64,000 nucleotides of DNA from Ypsolopha sequella (GCA_934047225.1 OW204009.1:16876898-16940897), one strand, 5' to 3'; shown: positions 15,001 to 24,786, counted from the stretch's first letter. Numbers and translations: made by a program. Notes: generated by a model from the letters alone, not told the origin.

Positions 15001-18000
15001 TGGTGCGACGACGAACGCAGCGGAATAAGGCGGAGCGTGTTAGGTTTACATGTAAATAAATAAGGGAGCGGAGCGGAGCGAGGCAACTCCCCCCTTATTT
15101 TAACAGAGTCCATGACGTTCGCAAAAATCCTTCTTGTTTTTCAATTGACGGTCATCTAAGGAACATGTCCCATAAATTCGTGATTGCCGGCTCCGGCAGC
15201 TGAGGCACTACCTTTGATTAACCATTTCACATTGTCGCAAACTTTAAAATGCTACAATATGAAATGGCTCATTCACCTTTCATCATTTACTCCAGTTTAT
15301 TCAATATCCGACTTTAAGGTGGATGGTCCAAGGTAGTTTTTATAGAAAACTTGTGAGAACCAATAACGACGACAGAAGTATTATTATTTAATTCTGTTAC
15401 CTTTTTCCACACGTTCCATCAACTTTACATCCGCGAATATTCACTTTTTCTTAAAAACAAAGTGTTTTAACAGTCTAATTATGCAGTTTAAAAATTTCAT
15501 ACATTAGATTAAAAAGTTTTAAATAACAAAATTAGATTCCAAAGTTTGTAAAAAAAAACTGATTATTCGCGGGTGTAAAGTTGATGGAACGTGTGGGGAA
15601 AGGTAACAGAATTAAATAATAATACTTCTGTCGTCGTTATTGGTTCCCACAAGTTTGTATGAGGATTGCCTTGGACCTTAATTGTGAACTTTCTCGGCTC
15701 TTCCCTGTCAACCGGTAAAGTTACGAAGGCCAAATTGCCAACAACATCAAAGTAATCAACAAAGAAATACAGTGCTCCCAAAGTAATAATGCTCATACAA
15801 ATCTATAGCCGAGCGACCGGACGTACCACGTGACCTTATTGATTGTATAGAAAGTGTAAGGGAATACGAACTTTGCCGAACAGTGGCGAAGATTTGTATG
15901 CGCATTATCACTTTGGGAGCACTGTACCTTGCTCGCGGTGAGCAGCATGGTGGAGTGCTTCTTCAGTTGCGCACGCGCTGCTGCCAGCTCGTCCTTCATG
16001 CGCGGTGACGTCAGCTCCTGTTGCCGCTTCGCCGCTGCGGACATAACGAAGATTATTATTAACTAGAGACCCGCCCCGGCTTCGCACGGGTGCAATGCTG
16101 ATACTAAATATACTACAGTATTTAAGGTACTTAATTGGAAAAGGATTAACGCTGTATTGCTTAAAATGGCTTCGTAAATAAGCCATTATTTCTCGTAAAA
16201 AGTAAAGGATAAAAAATGGTTATTGTGGGTTATCCCTAAGAGATAGACATATACCATCGCGGACTTTTTTGTAGACCTTTTTAGTAAAAAATTTACTGTA
16301 GTACATTATTTTGATCTATCTCGTAGAGTTCAGCCAGCGTTTGCAATGTAAGCGCAAGAAATGCGTTTATTTACGACATCACATTAGAAACCCCTAAAAT
16401 TATCAGTGTTTCTCTAATATATTATGCATGTATTATACATTCCTCTTGAATCATTCTATTTATTAAAAAAAACACATCTAAATCCGTTGCGTAGTTTTAA
16501 AGATCTAAGCATACATAGGGACAGACAGCGGGAAGCGACTTTGGTTTTATACTACTTTTGGTTTTATATAAATATAATTAAAGTATTAAAATTTTGTAAA
16601 ATAACGGCTGAAAACAACGGTGGGAAGCGATATACTTATAGGAGGTCAAATTGATCTGATTTCAATATTTGGAGATAACCTTCTATGAAGAAACCGGCCA
16701 AGTGCGAGTCAGGCTCGCGTACCTTAGGTTCCGTATCGTGGATGATAAATTTAATTTTGTCATTACCTTTTTAGTATCTACAATTTGATATCCATATTGT
16801 ATTTTTAGGATAATATTTTTTTATCTTTCTCTCAATTTGTTTTAGAAATATTTTGAACAATTTCAAATTTTTCATATATTTTTAACATCGTAATATGGGA
16901 GCAAATTAATGCTATTTTTGTGCCAAATTTCATGTCTTTATCTTTAACGGTGATAAATTTATGAGACTGTGACATAAAGACGGACGGACAACAGAGTCTC
17001 ACTATAAAGGTTCCTTTTGTACCTTTTAGCTACTACGGAACCAAGGGCGGATCCAGCCTGCAAGCCAGGGGGAGGTCACAGCTCCGAATTAGTCCAAATA
17101 TATGATACAATGTTGTGCAATTATAGGTAAATTTAGCGTGTCTGTATAGAAAAAACTAGGCCCAGGAGGGGTCATGACCCCCCCCCTGGATCCACCGTTG
17201 TACGGAACCCTAAAAACTTAAAAAATGGATTTAAAAAAGAATACCTTGCGCGGACAGCTCCGAGGCGGAACGACCGAACTGTCGCGCCGACTCCAGCAGC
17301 TCCGACTGGGACGACGCAGACTTGAGCTTGTCCAGGTCGGTCTCCACCTGCGTGAGTGACGCGAGCAGGGCGCGCACGTCCACCATGTCGGCGAGTATGA
17401 GCAGGCGCGTCACGGCGCACAGCAGTGCGCGCGCGCACCGCACCATGCCGCTGCGAACTGATGACGCGCACGGAGAGTCCGAGAACTCGCGCGCCGCTAG
17501 AGACATCGCCGCGCCTGCGCAGACACAGAAATAGTTCCTTATCGCACCTTACACTCCAGACACTTGTCGAATGAGGGCTAGGTCGTAACACGTGTAACCG
17601 TTACGACAGTTGCTACGGTACGTTGGAACTTCGTAGAGAGCACAGAACTATTAATAAGGAATAGAAATGCCATGAAAGCCGTGACTGCGACGCACCGATT
17701 TGATCAATACGTCAAGACATAACCCGCGGGCCTCTTGCAGCATGGCAACTCTTCAAATAACGCAAATAAGACATCAAAAAGAATTTCATTTCACTCGTAA
17801 GTAATTTAAACATGTATTTACTGTGATATTTGCAGAATAAACCTTGCGGTAAATAACATTTCAACCTTACTTATGTTCGGCTGATTGTACTAATTACTTT
17901 GATTTAAGTAGGTACTAATTTTATTAAAATTGTATCAGAGACTCACGGATCCCACAGTCAAACTGTACATGCAGTTTTGTGGGTCATATTTAGCTATAAG

Positions 18001-19177
18001 ATAATCTTCCTTTTGATAAATAAAAGTATTCATTCATTCATTCATATTTAGCATTTTAGAGAGTAGCATTGAAATTAGACAATATTTTGTCCATTGCAGG
18101 TTATAAAGAGTGTCACATATTGAGTGAGAATATTAACGCCGCAATGTAAATTTTTAAAACATTATCAACACGGACCTAATTGTGTCATAGTACGGCCGCT
18201 GGTCATGGCTTTTTGCACACATTGGTACAGTGCCATGACGTGTTTGGTATTTTACATCTAAGCTTCATAGAAATACGGTGTTATTTTGGCTGTATGAAGA
18301 CGGGTGAATCTATGTGTGCGCCGCGTATGTAATGGTAACTAGGTCATACTACGTTATTCCAAAAAGTGGCGACAGCGGTGCTAGTATAAAATTTGTATCA
18401 CGCCATCCCCGTGGTAAAGAGTGTGTCCTCACCATTTCACAATTGAGAATTTCATATTCAGCGGTTCTTAGCAATAAAATGAAGCACTGTCATTGGCCGA
18501 TTTGTCGCTTAAGTATCTTAAGGTGATTTCCTCAATTCAGATACTGTCCTGATGCTACCAAAGCTATGGCTTGCCCCGCTCACCACAAACCCTGACGAGT
18601 AACTGTCTACTAACCTGCCTTCCTGACTTCCTCTACGGCAGCCAGCATCTCCTGTGTGATCTCAGGGTTCTCGTATGCGATGGTCTGTCCCCGCTCGATG
18701 AAGATCTCTGTCGCTCGCTCCACTGTCGCTACCAGAGCACTGGCTCGCTTGGACTTGCCCGCTGTGGAGGTCAATACACAAATTAAAAGGACTGTTACCA
18801 GCTGTGTTGTAACAAACTAATATTTGAACTGTTGGACGTAAGCCTCTTCAAGATTTGGCAGTCCTCCTGAAAAAATGCCCATATCACATACGCTGGACAG
18901 GCGGGTTGGTTAGTCAAATTAAAATATTCAACCAAAGAAATAAATAATAAAGCTCAAAAAAGCAGAATATACATATATTTATTAACATTATTTCTAAAAT
19001 AGTAGACTTAAACTTACGTCTCTTCTTCTTAGCCGTCTTATCCTTGCTGTTGACGAGCGTAGTGACCTGCAGCACGAGCGGCTCCAGGGTCCGCTCCACC
19101 GACGTGGTCCTGATTTCCAGGTTTTTGGGGTCCCACTTCAGGGTCAGGGACCCCGTCGTGCCGTACGTGTCTGTCAT
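16..19177 (-). CDS. alpha-Cat: alpha-catenin, N-terminal about 519 residues (12 coding exons; gene continues past left edge)
   Basis: Vinculin-family protein linking cadherin/beta-catenin (Armadillo) to actin at adherens junctions. Exons in transcript order: 19018-19177, 18615-18761, 17245-17514, 15928-16034, 14064-14187, 12155-12216, 10887-11005, 9392-9476, 7542-7657, 5262-5379, 2953-3045, 16-172. Every junction is GT/AG and the phases join without a stop. Seen: start MTDTYGTTGSLTLKWDP; LLILADMVDV in exon 3; AAKRQQEL across exons 3/4; RPSLEERLESIISGAALMAD in exon 7; RRQLRKAVVDHVSD in exon 9; LTEAVDDITTIDDFLAVS in exon 12. These match animal alpha-catenins closely. By family knowledge, residues 1 to about 260 form the beta-catenin-binding and dimerisation domain and the rest part of the vinculin-binding M region; the actin-binding domain is outside the window. 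The start is the conserved N-terminus, 7 nt after a 3' splice site (19185-19186), so a noncoding 5' exon lies upstream. Fragment, not a truncated gene. Confidence 0.97.
212..648. mobile_element. 437-bp MITE, copy 1 (alpha-catenin intron 11)
   Basis: Terminal inverted repeats of about 50 bp begin CATAGACTAAGTATTACTAC and end in its complement. Flanks repeat GTATCAG on both sides, suggesting a target duplication of about 7 bp. No coding capacity. The reverse complement of this element lies at 4677-5114. Its outer end is only 39 nt from exon 12. Confidence 0.85.
729..1312 (-). repeat. Dispersed repeat family A, copy 1, interrupted by a small foldback insertion
   Basis: Reverse complement of the sequence at 8367-8718 and 25518-25822 (landmarks: CCGGGAGTGGC-type segment, tandem CACTGGTGCGAGG block, GCAGTGGACGAAG end). 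Probably the 3' part of a LINE or a SINE; I could not assign a clade. The copy is split at 864-1054 by another element. Confidence 0.7.
864..1054. mobile_element. 191-bp foldback MITE nested in family A repeat
   Basis: Ends TAGTTGCCAACTGGACTGGG and CCCAGTCTAGTTGGCAACTA are inverted repeats, and the similarity extends inward through a CATAGATATA / TATATCTATG pair. The family A sequence is interrupted here relative to its other copies. Confidence 0.7.
1439..1556. repeat. 118-bp near-perfect palindrome
   Basis: Arms of about 55 bp (CGCTCGTGTTTTAAATCGTC inward, repeated inverted) around a 6-bp loop; would form a long hairpin as RNA or cruciform DNA. No coding capacity. Located in alpha-catenin intron 11. 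Confidence 0.8.
1616..2952. other. Intron 11 remainder, no gene recognised
   Basis: AT-rich intron sequence. A short inverted pair (CCTTTTAAGGGTT near 2270 and AACCCTTAAAAGG near 2415) is visible. I see no exon, RNA gene or coding element. Confidence 0.6.
4151..4311. mobile_element. 161-bp MITE
   Basis: Terminal inverted repeats of about 42 bp: AGCCGATTCTG at the left, CAGAATCGGCT at the right, with the inner motif TTTTAGTGCTGTCAA mirrored by TTGACAGCACTAAAA. In alpha-catenin intron 10. The rest of that intron (3046-4150 and 4312-4676) shows no gene; 3897-4030 resembles 51020-51130. Confidence 0.8.
4677..5114. mobile_element. 437-bp-family MITE, copy 2 (inverted, alpha-catenin intron 10)
   Basis: Reads as the reverse complement of 212-648 over its whole length, with scattered substitutions and small indels. 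CAGTGT occurs on both flanks, suggesting a short target duplication. Lies between exons 10 and 11, so exon 11 is bracketed by inverted copies. Confidence 0.85.
5167..5231. repeat. (CA)n-rich microsatellite
   Basis: CACACACA and CACCCTCACACA runs a few tens of bases from the donor of alpha-catenin exon 10. Confidence 0.9.
5482..7440 (-). mobile_element. CR1/L2-like LINE fragment: endonuclease plus N-terminal part of reverse transcriptase
   Basis: One open frame read in the same direction as alpha-catenin, in intron 9. The APE-type endonuclease is complete: HINAQSI, SESHLKP, AGGVAIYLRSD, MGDFNTNLL and GFSHHDLIYASY. Reverse transcriptase starts with VGPDSIGRDLL, PVPKTSEPTAFKDYIPISIL and SGFRPSHSTSTAL, and reaches the first catalytic block, LTLLDFSSAFNCVDHD. 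It then runs into unrelated sequence (ISSDSENIGRV) and a stop, so the YxDD block and everything 3' is missing. An ATG lies at 7359 but the frame is open to about 7440. Motif spacing suggests a CR1/L2-type clade rather than the LINE at 31649-38133; clade is inference. Cannot be autonomous. Confidence 0.85.
7733..7922 (-). mobile_element. Foldback element with a tRNA-like core
   Basis: Arms of about 68 bp, nearly perfect inverted repeats (AACATTATATCATTGCAG at both ends), enclose a tRNA-like loop read on the minus strand: A-box-like TAGCTCAGTTGGTAGAGC, then B-box-like GGTTCGTATCCC. The anticodon arm is several bases short and the acceptor and T stems cannot both pair in the standard way, so this is not a normal tRNA gene. 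In alpha-catenin intron 8. Confidence 0.7.
7970..8278. mobile_element. Foldback DNA element, copy 1
   Basis: Ends GCAACGGGTTGCGGCGATG and CAACCCGTTGCAGAGTTCATC are mutually inverted. The interior contains the paired ACAAACTT..TCTGTTCCGGTGG segments also seen in the related element at 24131-24436. Confidence 0.7.
8367..8718 (+). repeat. Dispersed repeat family A, copy 2
   Basis: Contains the blocks CAGGACTTTGCCACTCCCGG, CGCTGGGCAGGCGGGTTGG and CTCTTACTCTCCCCCGAAT; nearly the same text recurs at 25518-25822. Between this copy and exon 8 (8719-9391) I see only a GC-rich segment with loosely inverted parts and a short GA microsatellite. Confidence 0.8.
9537..10085 (+). mobile_element. RTE-type LINE 3' remnant (end of reverse transcriptase ORF)
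   Basis: Plus-strand translation gives RAMERAMLGISLVDRV and, after a segment of non-matching sequence (about 9755-9840), GRPIARWRDDIVRAVDGQWM followed by ARDKWRGEEAL. This is the typical C-terminus of RTE-clade polymerases from arthropods (family knowledge). Frame is broken; a dead fragment in alpha-catenin intron 7. Confidence 0.75.
10195..10665 (+). mobile_element. LINE 3'-end remnant ending in a CTTT microsatellite
   Basis: Plus-strand translation DSFTTIVRKRVASLMSRLRG, then SSNSILEGTVDRLDCP, resembles the extreme C-terminus of non-LTR polymerases in insects. It is followed by a T-rich tail and (CTTT)n at 10641-10664. No complete domain remains. Confidence 0.55.
11100..11570. other. Alpha-catenin intron 6, unassigned sequence
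   Basis: No exon between exon 7 (11005) and exon 6 (12155). Part of 11180-11260 resembles AT-rich repeat text near 29450 and 30700 (ATCTTCGCCA.TTTTCG), suggesting an old transposon. 11570-12120 is AT-rich with nothing recognisable. Confidence 0.45.
12531..13160 (+). repeat. Dispersed repeat family B (GGCCAAGTGCGAGTCGG), with nested MITE
   Basis: Begins CCGGCCAAGTGCGAGTCGGA, ends in a (CAGA)n tract plus AAGGGTTCC. The family recurs at 16692-17050 and 52915-53190, and I know it as very abundant in Lepidoptera. An 87-bp element with inverted ends CAGATCGCGCC / GGCGCGATCTG and TA on both sides is nested at 12596-12682. Confidence 0.8.
13336..14052. mobile_element. 717-bp non-autonomous DNA transposon beside alpha-catenin exon 5
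   Basis: Inverted ends of about 30 bp (TAGATAAATAAAGGAA at left, TTCCTTTATTTATCTA at right) and GTAATA on both flanks (13330-13335, 14053-14058). The right end is 10 nt from the exon 5 donor (14063). No open frame of note inside. A (GT)n tract lies at about 13522-13540. Confidence 0.8.
14276..14850 (+). repeat. Dispersed repeat family C with an insertion at about 14496-14780
   Basis: Matches 40757-41060 almost word for word (TTACAAATCAAACTTAATC; CCAATCAACCGCCCGAACCC; GAGACCCGGCCAGGG). The match is broken between CGAACCCAT and AGGAGACCC by a segment with inverted inner ends CAGTGTTGTCAGA / TCTGGCAACACTG. A tRNA-like stretch follows at 14876-14945 (GTGGTAGAGCACTAGG, GGTTCGAATCC), probably a SINE head. 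Confidence 0.7.
15325..15677. mobile_element. 353-bp foldback MITE
   Basis: Arms of well over 100 bp: GGTCCAAGG at the left, CCTTGGACC at the right, with the inner segment CGACGACAGAAGTATTATTA repeated inverted as far as the ACGTTCCATCAACTTTACA block. In alpha-catenin intron 4. Confidence 0.85.
15770..15924. mobile_element. 155-bp TA-inserting MITE at the 5' splice site of alpha-catenin exon 4
   Basis: Inverted ends CAGTGCTCCCAAAGT and ACTTTGGGAGCACTG, extending inward (CATACAAATCT / AGATTTGTATG), flanked by TA on both sides (15768-15769, 15925-15926). Exon 4 ends at 15928 and the intron starts G-TA-CAGTG on the minus strand, so the right-hand TA supplies the T of the obligatory GT and the following A. 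TA duplication suggests a Tc1/mariner-type mover. Confidence 0.85.
16692..17050 (+). repeat. Dispersed repeat family B, diverged copy
   Basis: Starts AACCGGCCAAGTGCGAGTCA and ends near GACGGACGGACAACAGAGTC plus CTACGGAACC, the typical limits of the family. In alpha-catenin intron 3. Confidence 0.75.
17600..18560. other. Alpha-catenin intron 2, no gene
   Basis: No coding similarity found. Holds a (CATT)n microsatellite at about 18030-18047 preceded by GATAAATAAAAGTATTC, a common 3' end of insect LINEs. Confidence 0.55.
18848..18920 (+). repeat. Dispersed repeat family A, short fragment
   Basis: GCCCATATCACATACGCTGG followed by ACAGGCGGGTTGGT matches the middle of the 8367-8718 repeat. In alpha-catenin intron 1. 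Confidence 0.6.
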
Positions 19178-19615
19178 GGTTGCTCTAGAAATGTTGCATA
19201 ATTTACATACACGATTCGTGAAATTTTCGAAGGATAAGTCAGGTTTTTCTATATATTACTAGCCTTCTGCATGCGGTTTCGCTGATGCAAATATATTTAA
19301 TGGCTATGGCCCTGGGGAACTGCTCGTCCAGAGGGATTAAGGCCTAATTATGTCCAAGGGACGGGAAGAGCCTAACCATGGAAGACCAACAGTCGGAAAT
19401 TTTCATATTCAGTTTACTACCCCAAAGACTACCCCCTAAATACAAACCATCGAACAACTAGTCCCGAGAAGATGCCGGTCGGTCCGATTTCACTAACTAA
19501 TCAGTGTTTTTGCATAGACTTGACTATATGAACTCTCACTTCAACTTACCGGTATTATATATCTCTATCACTGTGTGGCATAGCCAATCAGAACGTGTAA
19601 GTTGTTGGAATTAAT

Positions 19616-19985
19616 TTAGAAAACCCAGTGTCATTTTGCACCTCTTTAGGGGTAGTTTCTCAAATACAAACAAGCAACACCTTTTCACCACAGGTGGCAC
19701 CAATAGCTTTCTATGCAGACGGTGCCTTCTAGAGGACAAGTCAGTGGGAGATGTGCTACTCCACTGCTCTGCAACCGAAGACATGAGACGAAAAGCAGGG
19801 ATTGCGACGAGCCCCAACTTCCCTTCACTGGACCAGTTTATGTGTCAGAATGCTGAAGCTGTTCAGCTCTACTTTAAGGAGCTGTCGTGGCTGGGCTGAC
19901 TGACCGGGGGGAAGTGCACAATATTCACGATTACCGAGAATCAGTGCAGGACTGATTGTCCCCGCTACGAATTTAGTATTTTAGA
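19616..19985 (+). mobile_element. LINE 3'-end remnant (C-terminal zinc knuckle)
   Basis: Open frame 19636-19899 ends with a knuckle, CRRCLLEDKSVGDVLLHC, placed like [18 protein letters not shown] at the end of the intact LINE ORF2 at 34289-38044, but from a different, diverged family. A short 3' UTR follows. 5'-truncated. Confidence 0.65.
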
Positions 19986-20682
19986 AACAAACAAATTTTA
20001 TCTATAATATTATGGTTCTGGAAATTTCAATCTCTCTTTTTTAATGGTGATGGCAGAATAATAGCGTTCTTAATGCCTTTGGTATAGGAACATATCGAGG
20101 ACATCAAGCTGAAAGGGCGTATCTCCAAAAATATAAAGTATCCATTAGTTATTTACAAATATTTTTCTTTAATTATAAAAACGATTTTCACTAGACTAGG
20201 CGTAATAGTACCTATGACTAGTGGAGCAACCGTTACTTTTTCAGTACATCATAAACCTAATAAATATGGAGACTCACCCAAAAATGTTGGAATTTTCTGG
20301 ATACAGAAAATCTGTAGATACACCTTTACAGTTTGATGCCCTCGATATGCTGAGACACCCTCTTTTTTAACAGTACTATACAACTTTACGTTTAAGAACA
20401 TTGATACTACTTTGTCTATAATGGTGTGTTAAATAAATGTCTTTTTATTTTATTTTATGTGCAAACAATCACAAGCAACTACAGGTTATGCCTAGTTTAC
20501 ACAGGTAGAGCAGAAAGTCAAGTGTGAGAGTTTAAAAGTGCAATTAAATTACTACGACGATGAAGTGACAAGAACTCCTAACTTACATTTTGGCCAAATT
20601 AAGTTTTCTTATGTAGATGAACTGAAAATGCAATTTTACATGCACTAGCAATCACAGCTAAGTTGATTCCCTACATTCATGT

Positions 20683-20866
20683 TTTTTTTTCTTCTTCTTG
20701 GTGGGCTCGGTTTCTGCACCTAGTCTCTTTTTTGGACCTTTGTGCGTGGAAAAGTGTGGGGCCGTCTATTCTAGCCAGCCCAGCTCACGCCAAAATCCCA
20801 AGAGTCACCGAGGATCTTAGCCCGTTGTGTGCTGACTCCTACGCATACCACTGTCACGTGGGTCGA
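20683..20866 (-). mobile_element. 5'-truncated copy of the window's full-length LINE
   Basis: Reverse complement matches the last part of ORF2 and the 3' UTR of the element at 31649-38133 (CACACAACGGGCTAAGATCC; ACGCACAAAGGTCC; CGAGCCCACCAAGAAG), with about 35 bp missing inside. CCTACATTCATGTT is present on both sides (20669-20682 and 20867-20880), a 14-bp target duplication. A dead-on-arrival insertion. Confidence 0.9.
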
Positions 20867-21564
20867 CCTACATTCATGTTGTAATCATTATAAATCCATG
20901 TAAGATATTTTTTTCATAAGTAATTACATAGCAAATGAAAGGTCTTTGCTCGTTTCCTGTAAAATCATGTTTTTGGAGATAGGTGTTCTTGTCACTTTAT
21001 CGTCGACTAGCCAAGTGTAAAATATTGCAAGATAGTACTAAAGATTATATATAGATGGTTAAAAGCGATAAAAAAAGACTAGTTGAATAAATTGTTATGC
21101 AAGTTATTTTACTACTAACTGCCCTAAATGTAAACCTGGCTTTATAGTGTTGATAAGGGGACACTGTTTAGGACTTGCAAAAAAACTAATACTACGAGTT
21201 GGGCATCATTTAGATTATTTTAAATCAAAATACATACATACATCTTACCTATAGTTTATTGTTTGCATAGCTTCCTCTGTGACTCACACAAAGTATCGCA
21301 AGAAATTACAATGTTTACCACACTATCGGAAGCCAGATAAAATGGCATTGAATTGAATTTTCCAAGATTTATCAACAGCCCAATATAACATAGATAATAG
21401 AGAAGTCTAACTAGCCAAAAATCAATAGATTTTGCAAAATTTAGAAAGCCAAACTAATAAACTAGACAAAATTCTCGACTAAGACGCTAGGTACCAAATA
21501 CAAAAGACTTACATACAAACGAATTTCAATAGTCTTAGGGACCTTTAAATTTAGTCGAGTTATA

Positions 21565-22216
21565 AAGTGCAGATAGAAATAAATGCATTTTACCTGCTCC
21601 TTCGACCTTTCTGAAAGGCGAAATTCAATTATATCCGTAAATAATTGAAAATTATACACTGAAATAACAATAGTTACGGCAAATACTTGAATTTTAACAC
21701 AAAAATCGTAAAAAAATGAGCACAACTACAACGATCGTGAAAGGCGTGTCAAAATTGTCATTGTCAAATAGTGATAGTGATGTACTTTGTTATTATTTTT
21801 AATTGAATCGATTATAAGAATCGGTTTCATCAAACTGTTCGATTCATTTAAAAAAAGGGAGGAAGAGCGAGAAAAGGCCAGGGAGTCGAGTTGTTAGTAA
21901 GTGCAGATAGAAATAAATGTATTTTACCTGCTGCTTCGACCTTTCTGAAAGGCGAAATTCAATTATATCCGCAAATAATTGAAAATTATACACTGCAATA
22001 ACAATAGTTACGGCAAATACTTGAATTTTAACACAAAAAACGTAAAATAATGAACACGACTACAACGATCGTGAAAAGCGAGTCAAAATTGTCATTGTCA
22101 AATAGTGATGTCTTTGTTATTATTTTTAATTGAATCGATTATAAGAATCGGTTTCATCAACCTGTTCGATTCATTTAAAAAAGGGAGGAAGAGCGAGAAA
22201 AGGCCAGGGAGTCGAG
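21565..22216 (-). promoter_or_regulatory. Tandem duplication (21565-21890, 21899-22216) with possible alpha-catenin noncoding first exon and promoter
   Basis: Two head-to-tail copies of about 320 bp are nearly identical except for a few substitutions and an 8-bp indel. On the minus strand each has a consensus-like 5' splice site, CAG followed by GTAAAATG (exon ends at 21594 and 21928). Alpha-catenin coding exon 1 begins 7 nt after a 3' splice site, so it needs a noncoding exon upstream, and this is the only obvious candidate I found. Assignment as first exon/promoter is inference; a TATA box is not obvious. Confidence 0.4.
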
Positions 22217-22476
22217 TGATAAAATTAGTCTATATAAAAACGTAGATAGACTGTCTACGGGTAAAAATCTACTATTTAGTCATATGTAAAAAAGGAAATA
22301 CTTACTTTTGTAGATAGTAATAAGATGTTTTTTGTGTCATAGATTAATTTCAAACGCATATTCCGTCTTCATCTCCCGCTTCGCTCGCTCATTCAGTTAT
22401 TAAACTACACCCGCGTGGTATTCATATTTGAGTCGTCCCTAGGGAATGGTTTAATTTTCTGGAATGAAAGTAGGTA

Positions 22477-22640
22477 GTTGTGTCGATTTAGTGTAACACG
22501 TTTAACCTGTTTGACATAACTAAACTTAAACGTTCTGTCTTTTTCTTTTTGTATAGAAAATGCTTAAAATAAGGTTAGTACCTGTCAAATAACTTGAGTC
22601 GTGCAATACCGAATTGACACCAATGTGGGTGCTACCCCGT
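22477..22640. mobile_element. Foldback MITE, copy 1
   Basis: Inverted halves around TTCTTTTTGTATAG; inner motif AACTAAACTTAAACGTTCTG is shared with 27322-27490, which has the same arrangement. Confidence 0.6.
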
Positions 22641-24130
22641 GGAAGAATTAACAAAATACCAGCACCTCACAAGCATATACCATTACGACAGTGAGTTTTT
22701 CAGAATTCATGTGCATAGTGTTTTTATACTTATTACTTTCTGACAGTGAAGAAAACACTATGGTAAATCCGGTAAACGCTAGGTATACGTGCACGCCCTA
22801 AAGTTGTGTATTCGCAAGGCTCGAAGTAAATTTGGTTTTGGTGAGACAAAGGGTGTAAGGTAAGGTGTAATTTTTTATTTTTACGAAAGAAGTTCCGCGG
22901 ATTATGGGATATTCTTATTTATTTATTCGTAATAAGAACTCTGACAGTGGACTTGTTTCGTGAAAAAAGAGCTTTAATAAAAGTGTTAATTGCTGTAGTG
23001 ACAGTCCACACTTGGGAAACACATTTGACACCCCCTCATTAATATTATGTCGTGACGTTATGTATATTTCAATAGAAATGAAAATAAATCCAATTTTTAT
23101 CTTGTCTATACTTACATAAAATGCAACGTCTGTCTGTCTGTGTGTTCACATATAACTTGGGAGCCACTCATTGTATTTTGATGCAGTTTTCATTGTAAGC
23201 TAGGGCATTTTTAGGGAAGGTTTAAGGGTATATATCATTCATTAAGCTATGACCAAAGGGAGCAGCGCAGTTAGAGTTTTAGTGAAACATTTATACTTAA
23301 ATATTCTTTTTTCAAATTCAAAAAATTTGGCATATTATTTGATCGCGTACGTACGATGATCTCGGTCGAAGTTGGTCGAATGCCAATACAAAATTCTTGC
23401 GAGATCATCATACGTACGCGTCTATGCATGGCTGCGTCTGTTTTTGCTCGTTGTATGGAGTCGGCCTTCTGGCAGTATCTATTTACTATTATCTCGGAAA
23501 ATCGGGCAGTTCCCTTAAATACGAATACCACGCGGGCGAAGTTTAATATAAGTTTTGACAAGGAGATCGTATGTAGTAAGCATTGTACCGTAAGAACGAA
23601 GCTCAGCTTAGTGCTGTTATTTTCCTAATTTTTTCCACGGGGTACGTGTACGACATATTTCCTACATTAGGAAATGTACCTATTACAAAATTATTGGTCC
23701 AAAAAATATTGACCGATTTGATAAGATTATACAAAGAAAAATTAATTATGCGCGGGCGAATCCGCGGGCAAAAGCCAGTTTCATAATAAAAAAAAACAGA
23801 TATGGCAAGAACATTTATTTTATAAAACAACAATAGTAACTATGTATTTGTAACATTTAATGTAGTTCACAGCACGGTACACTAACATACAATCTATTAA
23901 ACAAAATAAAATCTTATTCAAGCCCTGCAGAATGATAAAAATAAACATGTCCATGTATGAGCATGATTTTTTTATCAACGATTATTGATTTAACTTTTTG
24001 AGAAAAAATAGAAATGAGAATTAAAAATAAATTAATCGATATGTATTTCGGCGTCGTTAATCGATTATGAAGATTCGTGATGACACCTCTAGGACCATAA
24101 AAAATTGTCGCAATTAACACCACGCATCGC

Positions 24131-24436
24131 CTGCACCGATGAAGTTGCAAAGGGTTGCAGAGTTATTACAACGACCATTTCGCATGACTTTGACAAGCAT
24201 CGATCATCGCAAATAATTTTGGATACTTTCTGCATCGTATTAATATACAAGTCACAAACTTATCTATTCCGGTGGCAAAAAATATCGCACAGTGAATATA
24301 GAAGCTATTTTAGTTTGGCCCACCGAAACAAATAAGTTTGTGGCTCTGTATCAGTCATTTTGACAGTTAAGAAATGGTCGTTATCATTATCACATATCCA
24401 TGACCGCAACCCGTTGCACAGTCCATCGCTGCAGGC
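24131..24436. mobile_element. Foldback DNA element, copy 2
   Basis: Same family as 7970-8278: shared CGCATGACTTTGACAAGCAT-like block, GTGAATATAGAAGCTATTTT (inverted relative to copy 1) and GCAACCCGTTGCACAGTCCA end. Confidence 0.65.
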
Positions 24437-24786
24437 GAAACGTTGTGTTAAACGCGACAACTATATATACAGGTTGTTGATTTCGAGTACATACGGTTTT
24501 CAGATCACAATTAACTACTATTTTCCATTATAAACACCCACGATTCGGTCTCAACAAACGTCAAAAATCGTTGGGGAAAATTGGTTGCCAAACATAGTTG
24601 TGCAGCTAACCTCAGGCCACTACAAACCACCATGGTATGTACTATGGTGGTTTGTCATTTCAATGGCCGGTCACGAGGTCCGTTAGGGTTTATTTGGTTT
24701 ATTTACATAACCGAATTACCATCGATAGCTGAGCGTGATGAATCTGTTAACCAACACCAGCAGAATTCTGGCTTCGTGACCTTTCT

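Noticed and set aside
17172..17591. 139-aa open frame on the minus strand
   Set aside because: It is a shadow of alpha-catenin exon 3 in another frame; the true frame reads MSLAAREFS and LLILADMVDV.
23271..23833. Overlapping frames of 67-96 aa on both strands
   Set aside because: AT-rich intergenic sequence with inverted segments; no family resemblance.
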